From Agapanthus africanus (Eukaryota; Streptophyta; Magnoliopsida; Asparagales; Amaryllidaceae): a DNA stretch of 64,000 nucleotides. Location of the stretch: the NCBI GenBank assembly GCA_030015575.1, contig CM057337.1, positions 298,988,044 to 299,052,043 on the forward strand. Reading direction: 5' to 3'. This document shows, one piece after another, positions 1 to 11,485 of this stretch. The position numbers and the translations under genes are program-made. Under the pieces are notes generated by a model. That model was not told the DNA's origin and ran no database searches. It saw only the letters and a list, made by a program, of their open reading frames with translations. Within the stretch, counting starts at the first letter, position 1. Each line of letters begins with the position of its first letter.

Positions 1-1499
1 ATTATTCAGATGTCTTTTCTCTTTACCGTCTCTCAGGTTGCGAGGGCTCCTAGGATTAGGAGAGTACACCTATTGCACTTATTGGATAGTCTTCTTCAAA
101 ACCTTAGGCTGGTGCCGAAGGGCAGGGAATGAAGAAAACCAATTAGCGTAAAGGAGGTGTACAGAAGGTAATAAGTAAAGACATAATAAAGGGATTGTAG
201 TGAGGGCAGATAAGTATATGGTTACTGTCATGATTCAGGATAATAGGAGAGGCGTTACTAGGAATACCAGTTAACCCTTTTGAAACATTTCCATGTTTCA
301 GTTTTACTGTGCGATGTTAATTGAAAACTGTTTTCCCAATTGGAATCTAACTCCAGGGTATGTATTTACCAGATCAGTTTCTCAATCTGTATGATATTAC
401 AGATGGTGAGTGGGAGTAAGATATTGTGAATTGGGTGATTAGATCCTCTTTATATCGGAATTCGTTGTAATTTAGTGATATTTGAGGAAATCATCTGGAT
501 TTTGCCGGATGGCAAATTTTTGGTTTTGAATATCCGTTGTTATGCACCAATTTCAAACTGATATATCTGTACATTTATTTTATAAAGTGAGATATAACTT
601 TTTGATCTTATGTCAGTGACATTTACCTATATCAGCCAGTGATTAGGTAAGGTGCATTCAACAGCGGTGTAATTCTTCTTAACCATAGTACAGTTTTTCA
701 ACCTACGACGTACAGGGTTTGAGTTGTTGAACTCAAGGGACTTATACAAAGTATTGTATGTTTCCCAGTGTCCATTAGGACAATGGGGTTGGTACTCGCA
801 CTGTATTCTGTTTACTCATAACTTCTTTGATTCTAGACATGTGTTTCGTTGAAATGCAATGTTCAAATTTTGAAAAGTTATAGGTATAAGAATAAAATAG
901 AGAACCATTTATTAGAAGTATCGGGATTCTTCGAAGTATTCGAAGATGTAGATACTTGTGTTTGGTATTCCGTTGATAGTAATGGTTTTGAGAACTAGCT
1001 TCTCTTTTGGGTTACTCATATATGGATGCACTCCTAGATGAGTAATGCTGATTGTCCTCTTTCCATTTGGTTGATATGCACCGGAGACAGCTGCATGTTT
1101 TTGAATCTGGTTCAAATTAGATTACTGCTTTTGTTTCTATATTAGATTTATATAGAATCAATTTATATCTTAATGATGTTAAGGTATAGGGAGTTGTCTG
1201 GTTGATGCATAAAACCAGAATCCGGATAAACTCTAGGCATGTTTCAGTAATGGCTGTTTGTGGGTTATCCTGGGCTTTCACGAGGGCTAACTTTCTACCA
1301 TCAGGAAGATGAATATTTACATTGTTCTTGACTCGCCACAGTTTTAGTAAAATGGATTTTTTCAGAAAAACAAAAGTGGGAGTATGGTAGAACTGGAAGT
1401 TATTCCAGAACCACAAACGATTACTGGAAATTTAATAGAACCTAAGGATTCAACTGAATTTGATGTTCCATTAGCCACTCCGCAGATTTGGTGGGTAAC
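1..1499 (+). pseudogene. B1 element: decayed gag-pol relic, first part
   Basis: This is the internal region of a copia element, and no frame is open for any useful length. It aligns by eye to the B3 relic at about 48840-50735. Shared landmarks are the block around 70-160 ('acctatt..ttggatagtcttctt'), the inverted pair GAAACATTTC/GATGTTTC region near 280-300, and the stretch at 1375-1440 that corresponds to the E2 integrase/RT linker (…SGS.ELE.IPEP…). The relic is too broken to encode protein. It shares its decayed form with B3 and B4, so the decay predates their spread. The element runs off the left edge of the window and is interrupted at 1500 by a solo LTR. Confidence 0.7.
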
Positions 1500-1504
1500 C
1501 TCAG
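1500..1504. repeat. Target-site duplication CTCAG, left copy
   Basis: CTCAG here is repeated at 3461-3465, directly flanking the solo LTR. Five-base duplications are usual for copia integrases. Confidence 0.85.
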
Positions 1505-3460
1505 TGTAAGTCCATGTCACGCACCCCACTAACTTGCGGGGAGGCGGAATATATGAAAAACGATCATCAAAGCTTCGTAACACGGACTTGAGCGCATGAA
1601 TCGTAATCTAAACCATTGCTAACGATATACTAGAGGTTTAACTACTCGGTTCCGGAGTTATACCTCACGTTACATGTCCTTCGGGTCTTCATCGCTGTCC
1701 TCCACTCCTCGTAGGCTCCTTGGAACATCGGCAACTTCACGGCCTCCTCAAATCAAAGACGATCCACCCGAAAGCTCCTACGCCAAGCTAAATCTCAAAC
1801 TTGAGATAACTAGGTTGCTTAAAGTGCTAATCTAAGCTACCTAGGGGATATAGAGTGAGGTTATGGATGTTTTAGTCTAACTAACCCTTGATCTCAACAC
1901 ATGAGAGGTTAGGGTTAGGGTTTCAAGAGAGAGTGAGCTTGAGGAGAGAGAAGGAGAAGATGAGAATGAAAAGAATAATGAACTCATTTTGAATATAACA
2001 ACCATAACAATTTAATCAAATAAATAAATAAATGATTTAATCATTATGGTTGATGCATTCACCTTGTGTGATTCATCATATGACTCATTATCTCATTAAT
2101 GAGTCATTAAGTGCAAAGGATGAATCATACAAATGAGTCATTAATCAATTAATGCTCATGCCACCTTAACCCCTTAGTCACCACTCTTCTAGAAGGTTCC
2201 CGACAAATTACGAGAATGCCCCTATAATTCATGAAAACACGGAAAAACTTTAGACTGTATAAATCCAATAACCCGATACTAGAAACTGGCTTAAACCAAA
2301 GCCGGCTAGTATAAACTGTCCGAAAAGTCGTACGTGCGTAAACACACGTACGCATCCGAACCCTTGTCGTAAAACCATACGACCTCTATATCGTTTCGCC
2401 TGGAGCAGGGATACTCTCTGTGTGGGACTCTAAAGACTCGACACTACGCTGGCAGTGGGTTTAACCACAGACCGCAAACGGCACTAGCTGTACGTAACGG
2501 TCCCCAGGTAGATGTCGATAAGAAGGCCGATGAGGAAAACCATCTCGAACCCCTACTGAGCCTGATGTGACAATCTCCGTACAGTCTGGTCTGTTCGTCT
2601 AAGACTATCGCATATCAAGCCTAGGGGGCGGCAAGCGTCAGTCCCCTAATAGCTGTATAAGTCGTGTCGGAGCGAAGCCCATTACGCCCTGAGAAGCTAC
2701 TGGAACCTACCAGTATATCTCACTTGCCCTGGCCAAGGACTTTGCATAATGGCTCTTTGACACAGTGCGATATCAACTCCCAATACCGGGAGAGACGAAT
2801 CCTATCTAACCGCCACTGCCTCCAAGTGCTCGGGACTGCACCCAACTGCTACCTGTTTGCATGACTCCTTTGAGCCGTGGTAGGGTAGCAATCTAAGAAC
2901 AGTGGGCACACTCGAGGTGAAATAGCAGTGTCAAGTCTGCGGACTATGCTGTACTCATGTCACCTGGGAACTGTTAACCGACGATGGGTATAATACCAAC
3001 CAATCAGTTCCCCGGCGAGTCCTGTCCGGTGTACCCGTAACCTAACGAGCACCTGTATACGATCTCTAGTACGACGTACTGATGGTTGTGGGACAGACCA
3101 TCTCCCCAACTGGGATGAGAAGCGTATACACTTAGTCTACTCTGGAATATCGATGCCCTATCTCGATAATCCAACGACCAGGGACCTGTATAGGATGTTG
3201 CTTACAGACTACCCAGCCCCCACTAGTGTGACTGCCATCATGACGCTGGTAATCAAGCAAAGTTCCTATGGGCTCTACTAATATGTATAAGTGATACGTT
3301 ACAAGAAACATATGCACATATTAAAGTAGACTCAAACCAAGTAGCATACTACCATGTTTAGCAAGACTGTTATATACAACTGTGAATATCCCAAGCTTCC
3401 ATTAAGTAATATACATGCTAGTATGATACAATAATGGTCCCTAGGGCATATACACTAACA
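1505..3460 (-). mobile_element. Solo LTR, copia, minus orientation
   Basis: Read on the minus strand it starts TGTTAGTGTATATGCCCT and ends ACTTACA, matching the LTRs of A and E2 along its length (1956 bp). CTCAG flanks it on both sides, and no internal region is attached. This is the product expected when the two LTRs of one element recombine and delete the interior. It interrupts the B1 relic, which continues cleanly at 3466 with sequence matching B3 near 50740. Confidence 0.9.
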
Positions 3461-3465
3461 CTCAG
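3461..3465. repeat. Target-site duplication CTCAG, right copy
   Basis: Right-hand copy of the duplication at 1500-1504. Confidence 0.85.
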
Positions 3466-4724
3466 GCACCCGAGAGGTACTTCGGTCATCTAAGAGACGG
3501 TGACAGGGAGGTTCTTGTTTACCCAGACTTGCCATTGCTGTTGTTCTAGACTATAAGACCCGGCAGGAGGATGAGTATAGCGTCGTTCTAAACTAGCTTT
3601 AGAAGTGCACGTGTATGTGACTCTGCCAGAGGGTTGTTGTAGTCAGTGGGAGCAGCGGAAGCATAGTGGGCAAGTAGCTTATGTCTATTTATAGACTAAA
3701 GCAGGTATAGCGGAAATAGATCATCTAATTTTGATGTGACAGTCATAGGCTTTGTGGAGATGGATCTGGTAAGAAGGTAGTAGAGAGTGATGCCCAGGTA
3801 TTGGGATGACATGCACTTGATAGGAAGAGATATTCCTATACTACGATCAGTTGTACTATGGTTGTAACAAAGTTGTTTCTCCACACAGGATATGGATATA
3901 ATATCAGGGTTCTGGTTACTAGATCTATGGTTTTAGATCTAGATTTGGGAAGTATCCCAATCTGGGTACTTTGACATTATTCTAAAGAGATTTTAGGATG
4001 GACGACTCCTGGCATGGTTGTGCACCTGCCGGTGATGGAGTCACCCTCTCTGAAGGTGTCTTATAGACTAAAGGGGAGAGGGGTCTGCATAATTAGCATA
4101 TCACTTTCTTAGACAATTGAGTTAATCAAGAAATGTCAAGTACCACACCAGATGTTGTTTTTGCACTAGCTGCAATAAAGATATATTAATCCAATCCTGG
4201 AGAAACATGTGGAAGCAGATTTTAAACATAAATGGATGTTCTAAGGATATGATAACTGCAGCCTCCTTCAGGAGACGGTTATCATTTCAGGCTTCCAAGG
4301 TGACCTGGATGACAGAGTGACTGTCAGAGTTATAGTTTTCCCTCTTTTGAAGGACAGTATGTTGGACAGGTGGTCCAAGCGAATACTGAGGGAAGGCATG
4401 GCGCAGGATACTGATTAAATTTAGTGGACGATACAGTCTAGGAGGTTTGCTGGATTTGGAGTTCGTTTGTGAACTGGGTCCCATCAGATATCCAGACAAA
4501 TTCTATGACAGGTATTGCTCATTTTGGGAGATAGTTTTCTCCGCGAAGTTGAGATACAGAGAGATACATAAAGAAACATTGGAGTGGATCCACTCACTGA
4601 GGCTATTTCTCGAACGCAATCATTTTCACAAACGGGGCTTTGCGAAACTGATTAGTAGAGAAGTTGGGTGTTCGGTATCACACGGGCTGTGAGTATGCAA
4701 CATCATAATAATTGGCCTTAAGTG
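3466..4724 (+). pseudogene. B1 element: decayed pol relic, second part (RT and RNase H region)
   Basis: This continues the B1 relic. Near 3620-3710 the DNA still matches the E2 stretch coding PEGFIQSGSSG and YGLKQAS, but with stops, including a TAG inside the former KQAS segment that B3 and B4 share. Near 3795-3830 a degenerate form of the RT active-site segment is visible (..TGGGATGACATGCACTTGATAGG). Near 4575-4625 the DNA matches the RNase H C-terminal stretch that reads ADPLTKAIPRTQ in B3. The segment ends at the polypurine tract just before the LTR. It codes for nothing intact. Confidence 0.7.
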
Positions 4725-4736
4725 CAAGTGGGAGAT
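4725..4736 (+). other. Polypurine tract of B1
   Basis: CAAGTGGGAGAT abuts the LTR start TGTTAG. The same tract precedes the 3' LTRs of A, B3 and B4. It primes plus-strand DNA synthesis in LTR elements. Confidence 0.8.
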
Positions 4737-6732
4737 TGTTAGCTATAGTTCCCTCAAGGCAATTATCATAGTCGCGCACTTATGATTATGATGATTGAGT
4801 GAGGACCTATACCGATAAAGCAGTCTTACTCAAGATGATTGTATGCTATCTGGTTTGCCTTTATCATCATGTACATGTTGATAGAGCCCATAGGATTCTT
4901 GCTTGACTGCCAGCATTATGATGACAATCATATATGTGGGAGCTGGGGTCTATAAGCACATCCTTAAATGTCCCTAGTCGTAGGAGTATCGAGACCGGGC
5001 ATCGATACTCCAGTGTAGACTAGTGTATACTGATCGAGACCCCGACGAGGGGCGGTGGCCAGGTCTCACAAGCCATTGGTGTTAGTTTGTTCACCTAAGA
5101 TAGTATACAGGTGCTCATTGGGTTATGAGTACACTGGACGGACTCGCCGGGAACCTGCTAGTTGGTATTATACCTATTGTCGGATAGCAGTTCCCAGGTG
5201 ACATGTGTACAGGTTAGTCTGTCGACCTGAGATCGTTATTTGTCTCGTGTGAATTCCCACTGTGCTTTGATTACTACCCTACTACGGATCAAAAGAGTCG
5301 TGCAAACAGGTTTTAGTTGGGTACAGTCCCGAGCCACATGGAGGCAGTGATCAGATCGTCGGGGATTTGTCTCTCCCGGTATTGGGGGTTGATGCCACAT
5401 TGTGTACGGATGGTCGTCACCATAAATCCGTGGCCACGGTGGACGAGAATTACCGATCAAGGATCGGTAGTTTCTCAAGTGGTGATGGGTTTCATACCGA
5501 CACTACATATCGCGTTGTTGGGGGTTTGACTTTATCCACCCCCCGATATGCGATACTCTTAGATGAACAGACCGGACTGTACGTATATTGTCATTGTCAG
5601 GCTCGGTAGGGGTTCTGCATGAGTTTGCTCGTCGGCCTCCCTTTCGCTCAATACCTGGGTAGCCGTTACGCATAGCTAGTGTCGCTGACGTGCTTGTGGT
5701 TAAACCCACTGCCAGCGTATTGATGAGTCTTTAGAGTCCACCACAAAGCCTTTTCACGGTTCAGGCGATATAGTGTACATTTCGTATGTTGGTACATACG
5801 GGTGTCCAATTAAATATATGCACTTGCTGCGTAGACTTTAATCAGACGGTAGATAATACTAGCGGCTTAGGATTAAACCAGTTTATTAAATCAGGTTTTG
5901 ATTTAATAATTTACATATGTATTTATATATATGTATTCTAGTATTATTGTTCACTATTCGTTTTCTCTCTCGGCTATTCGTATTTTGGTACGAATACGTG
6001 TATATGTATTTCGATACATGTACCGGGAAGTATTCCGTATTTTATACGGAACAGCTTCTAGAAGATGCCGCCTCTTTATTGATTTTTTTCTAGAAATTCA
6101 ATTAAGAAATGAGGTGGAAAAGGTGAGTCAAAGCATGGCTTATGGTATGGAACAAAGTATGGTTGCTATTATTTTATTGTAAATTGGAAATGATATTTTT
6201 TTTTGTAGGAATGTGAGGGGGGCCGGCCACTACCAAAGGAGGGCTCATTTTCATTTGATTTTGGATTACACTAGTTTTCCTCCACCCTCTCAAGTTCACA
6301 AAAAAAAAGACTTAGCCAATTTAGTTGTTCATGCAAAAAGCTTCATCACCTCCATTCATCTTCTATGGATGCTCTCTTGAGCTCATGGGTAGAAAGAAAA
6401 TTTTAGTCACACTTTCATGCACCCCCACTCTCCATCGCTAGCGACTTTGGAGCGTAGGTTATCTCGTTTGTCGAGGTTGGAGCTTGCGCCGTTTCCCTCG
6501 GGTGGATCATCGAAGATGAAGGAAGACCAGCAACCAAACTTCGTCAAAGAACCGCTAGGAGCTTGGAATGAAGACCGAAGGACTCGGATCAACTCGGTAT
6601 AATGATTCTAACTCTTAGTTAGCCTGCTAGATTAGGGTTTAAGGTCGATCCGTAAATCGGGTAACGGTAGCGCCAGTTTAATAAATTTTTGTTCCGCATT
6701 TTGGCCGCATTTCGATGGCCGGGGCGCTGCCG
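4737..6732 (+). mobile_element. B1 3' LTR, lacking its last ~10 bases
   Basis: It starts TGTTAGCTATAGTTCCCTCA right after the polypurine tract and follows the B-type LTR block by block: the 'gaggggcggtggcc' segment near 5045, the 'gagccacatggaggcagtga' region near 5330, and the 'ttccgcattttggcc' end near 6695. It stops at '..ggggcgctgccg' without the terminal CTTACA or a primer-binding site. This LTR lacks the 78-bp duplication seen in B3 and B4. It is joined through filler to a truncated LTR of element A. Confidence 0.85.
5975..6051 (+). other. Three successive hairpins in the B1 LTR
   Basis: Three perfect inverted repeats occur in a row: TATTCGTA/TACGAATA (5975-5996), ATGTAT/ATACAT with loop TTCG (6004-6019), and TTCCGTAT/ATACGGAA with loop TTT (6033-6051). 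The third sits where the E2, B2, B3 and B4 LTRs carry a hairpin of different sequence (see findings). Confidence 0.6.
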
Positions 6733-6742
6733 GAACCCTTCA
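6733..6742. other. Filler at the B1/A LTR junction
   Basis: Ten bases (GAACCCTTCA) match neither LTR at this position. B1 homology stops at 6732 and A homology starts at 6743. This looks like a deletion joint with inserted filler, typical of end-joining repair. Confidence 0.6.
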
Positions 6743-7728
6743 AGTACCGCTTGCGGCCTATGGTTAAACCCACTGCCAGCGTAGTGTCGAGTCTTTAGAG
6801 TCCCACACAGAGAGTTTTCCTGCACCGGGAAAAAGGTGTAGAGGCCGTATGGTTTTACGGCAGGGCCGCGATTACTTACGTATACTTGTGCACGTACTAT
6901 GATCTGGCAGATAATACTAGCGGGCTTTGGTTTAAGCCAGATTCTAGTATTATATAGATGGATTTATTCAGTCAAAGAATATCCATGTTTTTTCGGAAAT
7001 ACGGATGGGAGGGGCAGTCTCGTAAATTCTCTGGAAGCTTCTAGAAGAAGGTGACTCATTTGTGTTTATTTCCTTTTGTAATTTAAACCAAATGAGGCGG
7101 AGGATGAGGTGCATGTATGTATTAAATGATCCATGACTCATTGGGTGATTCACTAGATGATTCACCTTATGAATTAAATGAAGCATGATGAATATTAGAT
7201 TTTTATTCTTTTTGATAATATTGTTATGCTTCATGATATTCACAAAGTGAGAAGGATTATTTCATTATTACAAATCACTTCTCTCTCCTCAAGTCTTCAT
7301 CTTCTTCCTCAAAACCCTAAAAGCTCTTATGAGTTGAAAATCCTAGGGTTTAAGTGACTAATTAATCCATTTAAATACTCTACACCCTCTAGGACATCTA
7401 GACTTGCAAGCTAGAAGCCGTAGTTATCTCAGATTTGAGATTGGAGCTCGGACTATAGACTCTCGGGTGGATCGTCTTTGACTCGAGGAGGCCGTACAGG
7501 TACCCATGTTCCATAGAGCCTACGAGATGTGGAGTACAGTGATGAAGACCCGAAGGACTTGTAACGTGAAGTATAACTTCGAATCCGAGTAGTTAAACCT
7601 CAAGTAGTTTGCTAGCTACGGTTTGTGTTCGATCCTTAGTTTGAGTCGATATTGCGAAGCTCGTAACAATCATTTTTTGCTAATTCTGTCTCCCCGTGGA
7701 CACATGGTGTGCGTGACATCGACTTACA
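6743..7728 (+). mobile_element. Element A 5' LTR, 3' half only
   Basis: It matches the A 3' LTR from about 18361 to its end: 'agtaccgcttgcggcc', 'gagtcccacacagagag', the 'agcgggctttggtttaagcc' block, and the end 'gacatcgacttaca'. The TATA-like run TATTATATAGA near 6950 lies downstream of the conserved 'ggctttggttt' block and could be the promoter, but that is only inference. The upstream half was lost at the junction with B1. Confidence 0.85.
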
Positions 7729-7729
7729 G

Positions 7730-7742
7730 TGATATCAGATCC
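7730..7742 (+). other. Primer-binding site of A, mutated
   Basis: TGATATCAGATCC lies one base after the LTR end. It matches TGGTATCAGAGCC, the complement of the initiator tRNA-Met 3' end, except at two positions. Confidence 0.8.
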
Positions 7743-7852
7743 ATTTACAAACCTTAGATAGCTTGTAGCGATGTTAGAATTCGGCCGTTTTTGTCGCCGG
7801 AAAACTGTCGAGAAAAACAATTCTGAAATGTGAGGTTTTGTGTTGTTTGCAC

Positions 7853-8068
7853 ACCCCGCGGGCTCACGGTTTGAACCGAGAAGCCGCGGGGTGAAGCGTG
7901 CGTACCCCAGGGACACCTCGGGGAGGGACCAACGGCCGGGAACACCCCCCAAGACCACCAATTGGTGGCCTTGGGGGCTGCTGACCTGAGAGACCAGAAA
8001 CTGGTCTCTCAGGTCTGTCTTCCTTTGGGGGCCACCTCATGGTGGCCCCTAGGGGTGGGAACCCACCC
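7853..8068 (+). other. Cluster of consecutive hairpins after the primer-binding site
   Basis: Perfect or near-perfect inverted repeats follow one another. At 7853-7892 two 19-nt arms pair at 16 positions around a 2-nt loop (ACCCCGCGG..CCGCGGGGT). At 7946-7977 two 16-nt arms pair at 15 with no loop (around CCACCAATTGGTGG). At 7983-8015 GACCTGAGAGACCAG pairs with its perfect complement around AAA. At 8028-8049 GGGGCCACC pairs perfectly around TCAT. At 8053-8068 GGGTGGG/CCCACCC pairs around AA. The position matches the GC palindromes of the other elements. Confidence 0.85.
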
Positions 8069-8554
8069 AAGGCCCTCCCACTCGACGTATTATCATGTAT
8101 CTTCACCTCCGCGAAGATTTGGGTGGGTTTCGAGTTCGTTTCGACTCCCGGATTGGCTCAAAACATTCAACTTTTAAAATTTAGCTCACTGGATTTTCGG
8201 GTTTTGGAAAATTGGATGTGTGTGCTAATTGCGTGCATGATTCTAATGTCGTTGTTACTTTACAAGCTTGGTGATGTTTATATGTTTTCGTAAACCTCCA
8301 CTAATTGCTAGTATGTTGGTTAGTTAGGGGTTGCACATTTCTGTAATGGACATGTTGGTTTGTGTATATGAACTTGTTGGATTGTCGTGGATGAATAGCC
8401 GGGGATGTGAGATGAGGGTTTTTCATTCTTTCATTCAAATGTAAATTGTAAATTTGTTGTAATATTATTTCGTGGGGCACATCCGGGTTGAGGTTGTAAC
8501 CACCGTTGTATTATTTCATTTACTGTTTTCTGTTCCTAGGATAGACCCAAGGTG

Positions 8555-8660
8555 GGGTGCACAAACTACCGGGTACTTTGAAGTGCTTAGTGGCCTTCTC
8601 ACGTCGTTAAGGCAGACCGCTTCACTTCGGATACTTGGCGGGTAGTTTGCCATACCCGTA
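8555..8660 (+). other. Leader long stem, element A copy
   Basis: AAACTACC (8563-8570) pairs with GGTAGTTT (8641-8648), and GAAGTG (8580-8585) with CACTTC (8623-8628). The outer GGGTGC block is decayed on its right side. It is homologous to E2 22192-22294. Confidence 0.65.
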
Positions 8661-8874
8661 TGGGTCTAGTGTGGGGTTTGGCTGTTCATCACGACCGTGT
8701 AATCCATCTTTTGTTGCAGGCTCAAACGAAACGCGGATTCCTAGTATATCCAATATGTTCATCTGTGATCTGGAATGCCTATTATTGCGTCTGACGAATG
8801 TACAATATCTATATATGATATCTAGTAGGCGTTGCTTATGTTTTGCATCCACGCTAGCCCAGCCCCCGCTCTGT

Positions 8875-8895
8875 CGTTAGTTAAGTAACCTAACG
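8875..8895 (+). other. Leader CGTTAG hairpin, element A copy
   Basis: CGTTAG (8875-8880) and CTAACG (8890-8895) enclose a 9-nt loop inside a strongly conserved block (CCCGCTCTGT..GGGTGA). The same hairpin is in G, B3, B4 and F. Confidence 0.6.
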
Positions 8896-9833
8896 GGTGA
8901 ATGACGGGACCCAGTGGCGAATGCGGATGGCATAAGCGGACGTTGTATTTTCGTTGTTTTCTGCAATGATAGGATAAATGATGGGACGCATTATATTAAT
9001 GCAAAGAAAACAAACCAAAGCAAAATCGTTGGAACATTTTAAAAGAAACCACTCGGTTATTTTTAAAAACAGCAGATTTTAATTGTGGAGTGATCGCACG
9101 CTTTTGGCATGTCGGATGTTCAAAGTTCTAAAGTATAACCGCGATCAGGACGGTGTCGCTATGCAGCTAGCCAGTTGAGCACGGGTCGATCTACAGGGAG
9201 ATGGTTGTATGTCCGTTCGATTTTTAGACGAGTCAATAAAGAATTTGTATGTGTTTGTTCAGTTCTATCCTAACTGATATATGCAAGTATAAAGTTGTTA
9301 AGAAAAAGATACGAAATTGTAACCTAAAGAAATCCGTACTCAAAACCTTTGAGCCGAGTCTTGACCAATTGAAACTAGAGCAATCGGCAACAACGTGGAT
9401 TAGGGTATTTAAGCACGGTATTCGTGGAATCCGGCTTATTTACCCTTGTCCTTCCGTTCTTATCTCTTGCTTTCGCCTCCGGCCAAACCGAACGCAACCG
9501 GTCGCGGTTAGGAATCACCGTTACCTTGGTAGGGTAGGGTGCCTAACTGAGCGCTTGCGTAACGTTTGGGCAGAGTTCAATGGAAAATAACGGGAAAAGG
9601 AAATGAGCAAAGAAACATTAACTTACAATACCGTATTTATTCTTAACAACGATAATTACAATCATTCACAAAAAGAACCAAAAAGAGAGAACAAAAAGAA
9701 CAAAGAAAAGAAAAGATTACAAGTAAGTAACGGCATGGAATTTAAAGTGCAAGAAAGTAAAGCAAGGTAATAAAAAGTAAGAAAGAAATAAGCAATAAAA
9801 AGAACTAGAAACTAGAACTCAGGACAAGCATGG

Positions 9834-10012
9834 GATCAATAGCCAACCCTTAAACTTGCAAGCTCAATCAAGAGGTTGCAAGATCAAGAGAAGGGTAAAG
9901 AACTCATGTGAAATGAAGCACTAATTCCATAAGAAGATACAACTCTTGAGATCAATAACAAACCCTTAAACTTTCAAGCTCAATGAAGAGGTTGAAAGAT
10001 CAAGAGAAAGCA
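9834..10012 (+). repeat. Two imperfect direct repeats, ~113-bp period
   Basis: 'gatcaatagccaacccttaa..' (from ~9834) and 'gatcaataacaaacccttaa..' (from ~9950) share about 65 bp, including CAAGCTCAATCAAGAGGTTG versus CAAGCTCAATGAAGAGGTTG. Confidence 0.7.
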
Positions 10013-10114
10013 AGAATCTCAAGGGGAAGCTAAACAAACAAGAATGATACAAAAACTCTCATCTTCATTTAACATCCACTCAATACTCTCACTACATTTT
10101 CATGGAGGAAAGAT

Positions 10115-10141
10115 GAAGAAGAAGAAGAAGAAGAAGAAGAA
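10115..10141 (+). repeat. (GAA)9 microsatellite
   Basis: Nine uninterrupted GAA units inside the insert. Confidence 0.9.
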
Positions 10142-10299
10142 CAAAACTACACTAAAAGAGGCTAAAGAAATTAACACCCTTGGTTTGGCTCAGAACTGGG
10201 GTATTTATAGGAAGGGAACTGGAAACCTAGGGCAAGAATCTAACTCAATATGAAGTCCCCAAACTACCCCTGAAAAACGACACAGAGAGGAGACCATAT

Positions 10300-10348
10300 G
10301 GCCGCGGTTCCGCGGCCTAAACCCTCTATTGGTCGCAGAACCGCGGCC
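10300..10348. other. Paired GC-rich palindromes inside the insert
   Basis: GGCCGCGGTTCCGCGGCC (10300-10317) is a hairpin with a TT loop. Its imperfect reverse complement GGTCGCAGAACCGCGGCC follows at 10331-10348. The two-unit layout is the one seen after the primer-binding sites of B2, B3, B4 and F. Confidence 0.7.
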
Positions 10349-11485
10349 CTATTGAGGAGTTAGGTCATGGGGTTTTGTCGTATCACCTGGTTCACTTTTT
10401 CCTCTTGTTTACCAACTTTAAACTGCACAAAATCTTCCAGAATATCTTCAGATTTCATAGTCCAATATTGCATTATTTTCTTCACTTTTGACTTCTATCT
10501 CCCTCGAGCTCCGCGCACCCATTGATTCTTGTGCAGCCCCCCTCGTGCTCTGTGCTTGTCCGAGACATGAATGACCATTGTCATATGTCTTGTCTCTGGA
10601 CTGGTACTCGGCACTGGACGGATATGGATGACCGGAACCCGGCTTTTATCTGCTATCAACAGATGTTCTGTATTGGCGTAACTGTGGAGATTTTGTCTTG
10701 ATTTGCAATATTTGTACTGGAAACCTGTAATCTGTAAATATGTAACAAACACGAATTAAAAGAACCTACCTATAAACACACGAGCGTAAGAATGGGCGGT
10801 ATAAAATGCAATATTCTGTTATGAACAAATACCCCCAAACTTAACTTTTGCCCGTCCCGAGCAAAACCAGTTATTCACAAAAATAAAATCCTAACCGCAC
10901 TTTCGTAGGGAACGCGATTGCACTGAGCACGTGCAACAAGCCGTTAAACCTCTAGGTGTCCCTAGTAGGAGGAGTGTTGTCTCCTGAGGGTTTTCAGCGG
11001 ATTACACCCATAAAATCCCGTCAAGCTAGTGCCATAAGTTAACGTCGATTCTACTCCTACAGTTTAGTATTTACGTTAGAAATTCTATCATCCTAAGTTA
11101 GAAATATCCAACCCTTATTTTTCACACCTCCTATCTATTTAACCTTGGATATCCTGAGTTTTCCTTCTAAAGTGCGGCCTCAAATCAGGGATTTTTATCA
11201 ACTTTACAGAAAACACAAGTCTTATTCTTTATTTCTATCTTTTATCCAAACATCGATTGTATACCCCTACGTGTGTGTATATTTGCACCCCTACACTCAA
11301 GAATTCAATTCAAGCTATAATACCCTTACCCTAATACCTAATACTACTTCTTTTCATTAAGGATGGACGGATTTGCTCACACACCTTTCATGAGACTATT
11401 AATGCTTCTTGAGGCACTAACGACCGATTACTGAATGTGTGAACTTTAAAGCGTAAATAGCAGTTTCCAGGTCTTGACTTTATTC

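Larger units (their letters stand above)
7743..9084 (+). other. Element A untranslated leader, first part
   Basis: This is non-coding leader homologous to E2 21494-22690. The best match is 8350-9010 ('tatatgaacttgttggattgtcg', 'gatagacccaaggtggggtgc', 'gtgaatgcggatggcataagcg'). It contains the hairpin cluster, the long stem and the CGTTAG hairpin listed separately. Short open frames here are not conserved between copies. Confidence 0.75.

Noticed and set aside
7946..8068. Miniature inverted-repeat transposon
   Set aside because: There are several short separate hairpins rather than one pair of terminal repeats, and no target duplication is visible. The position is shared with palindromes in the related leaders.
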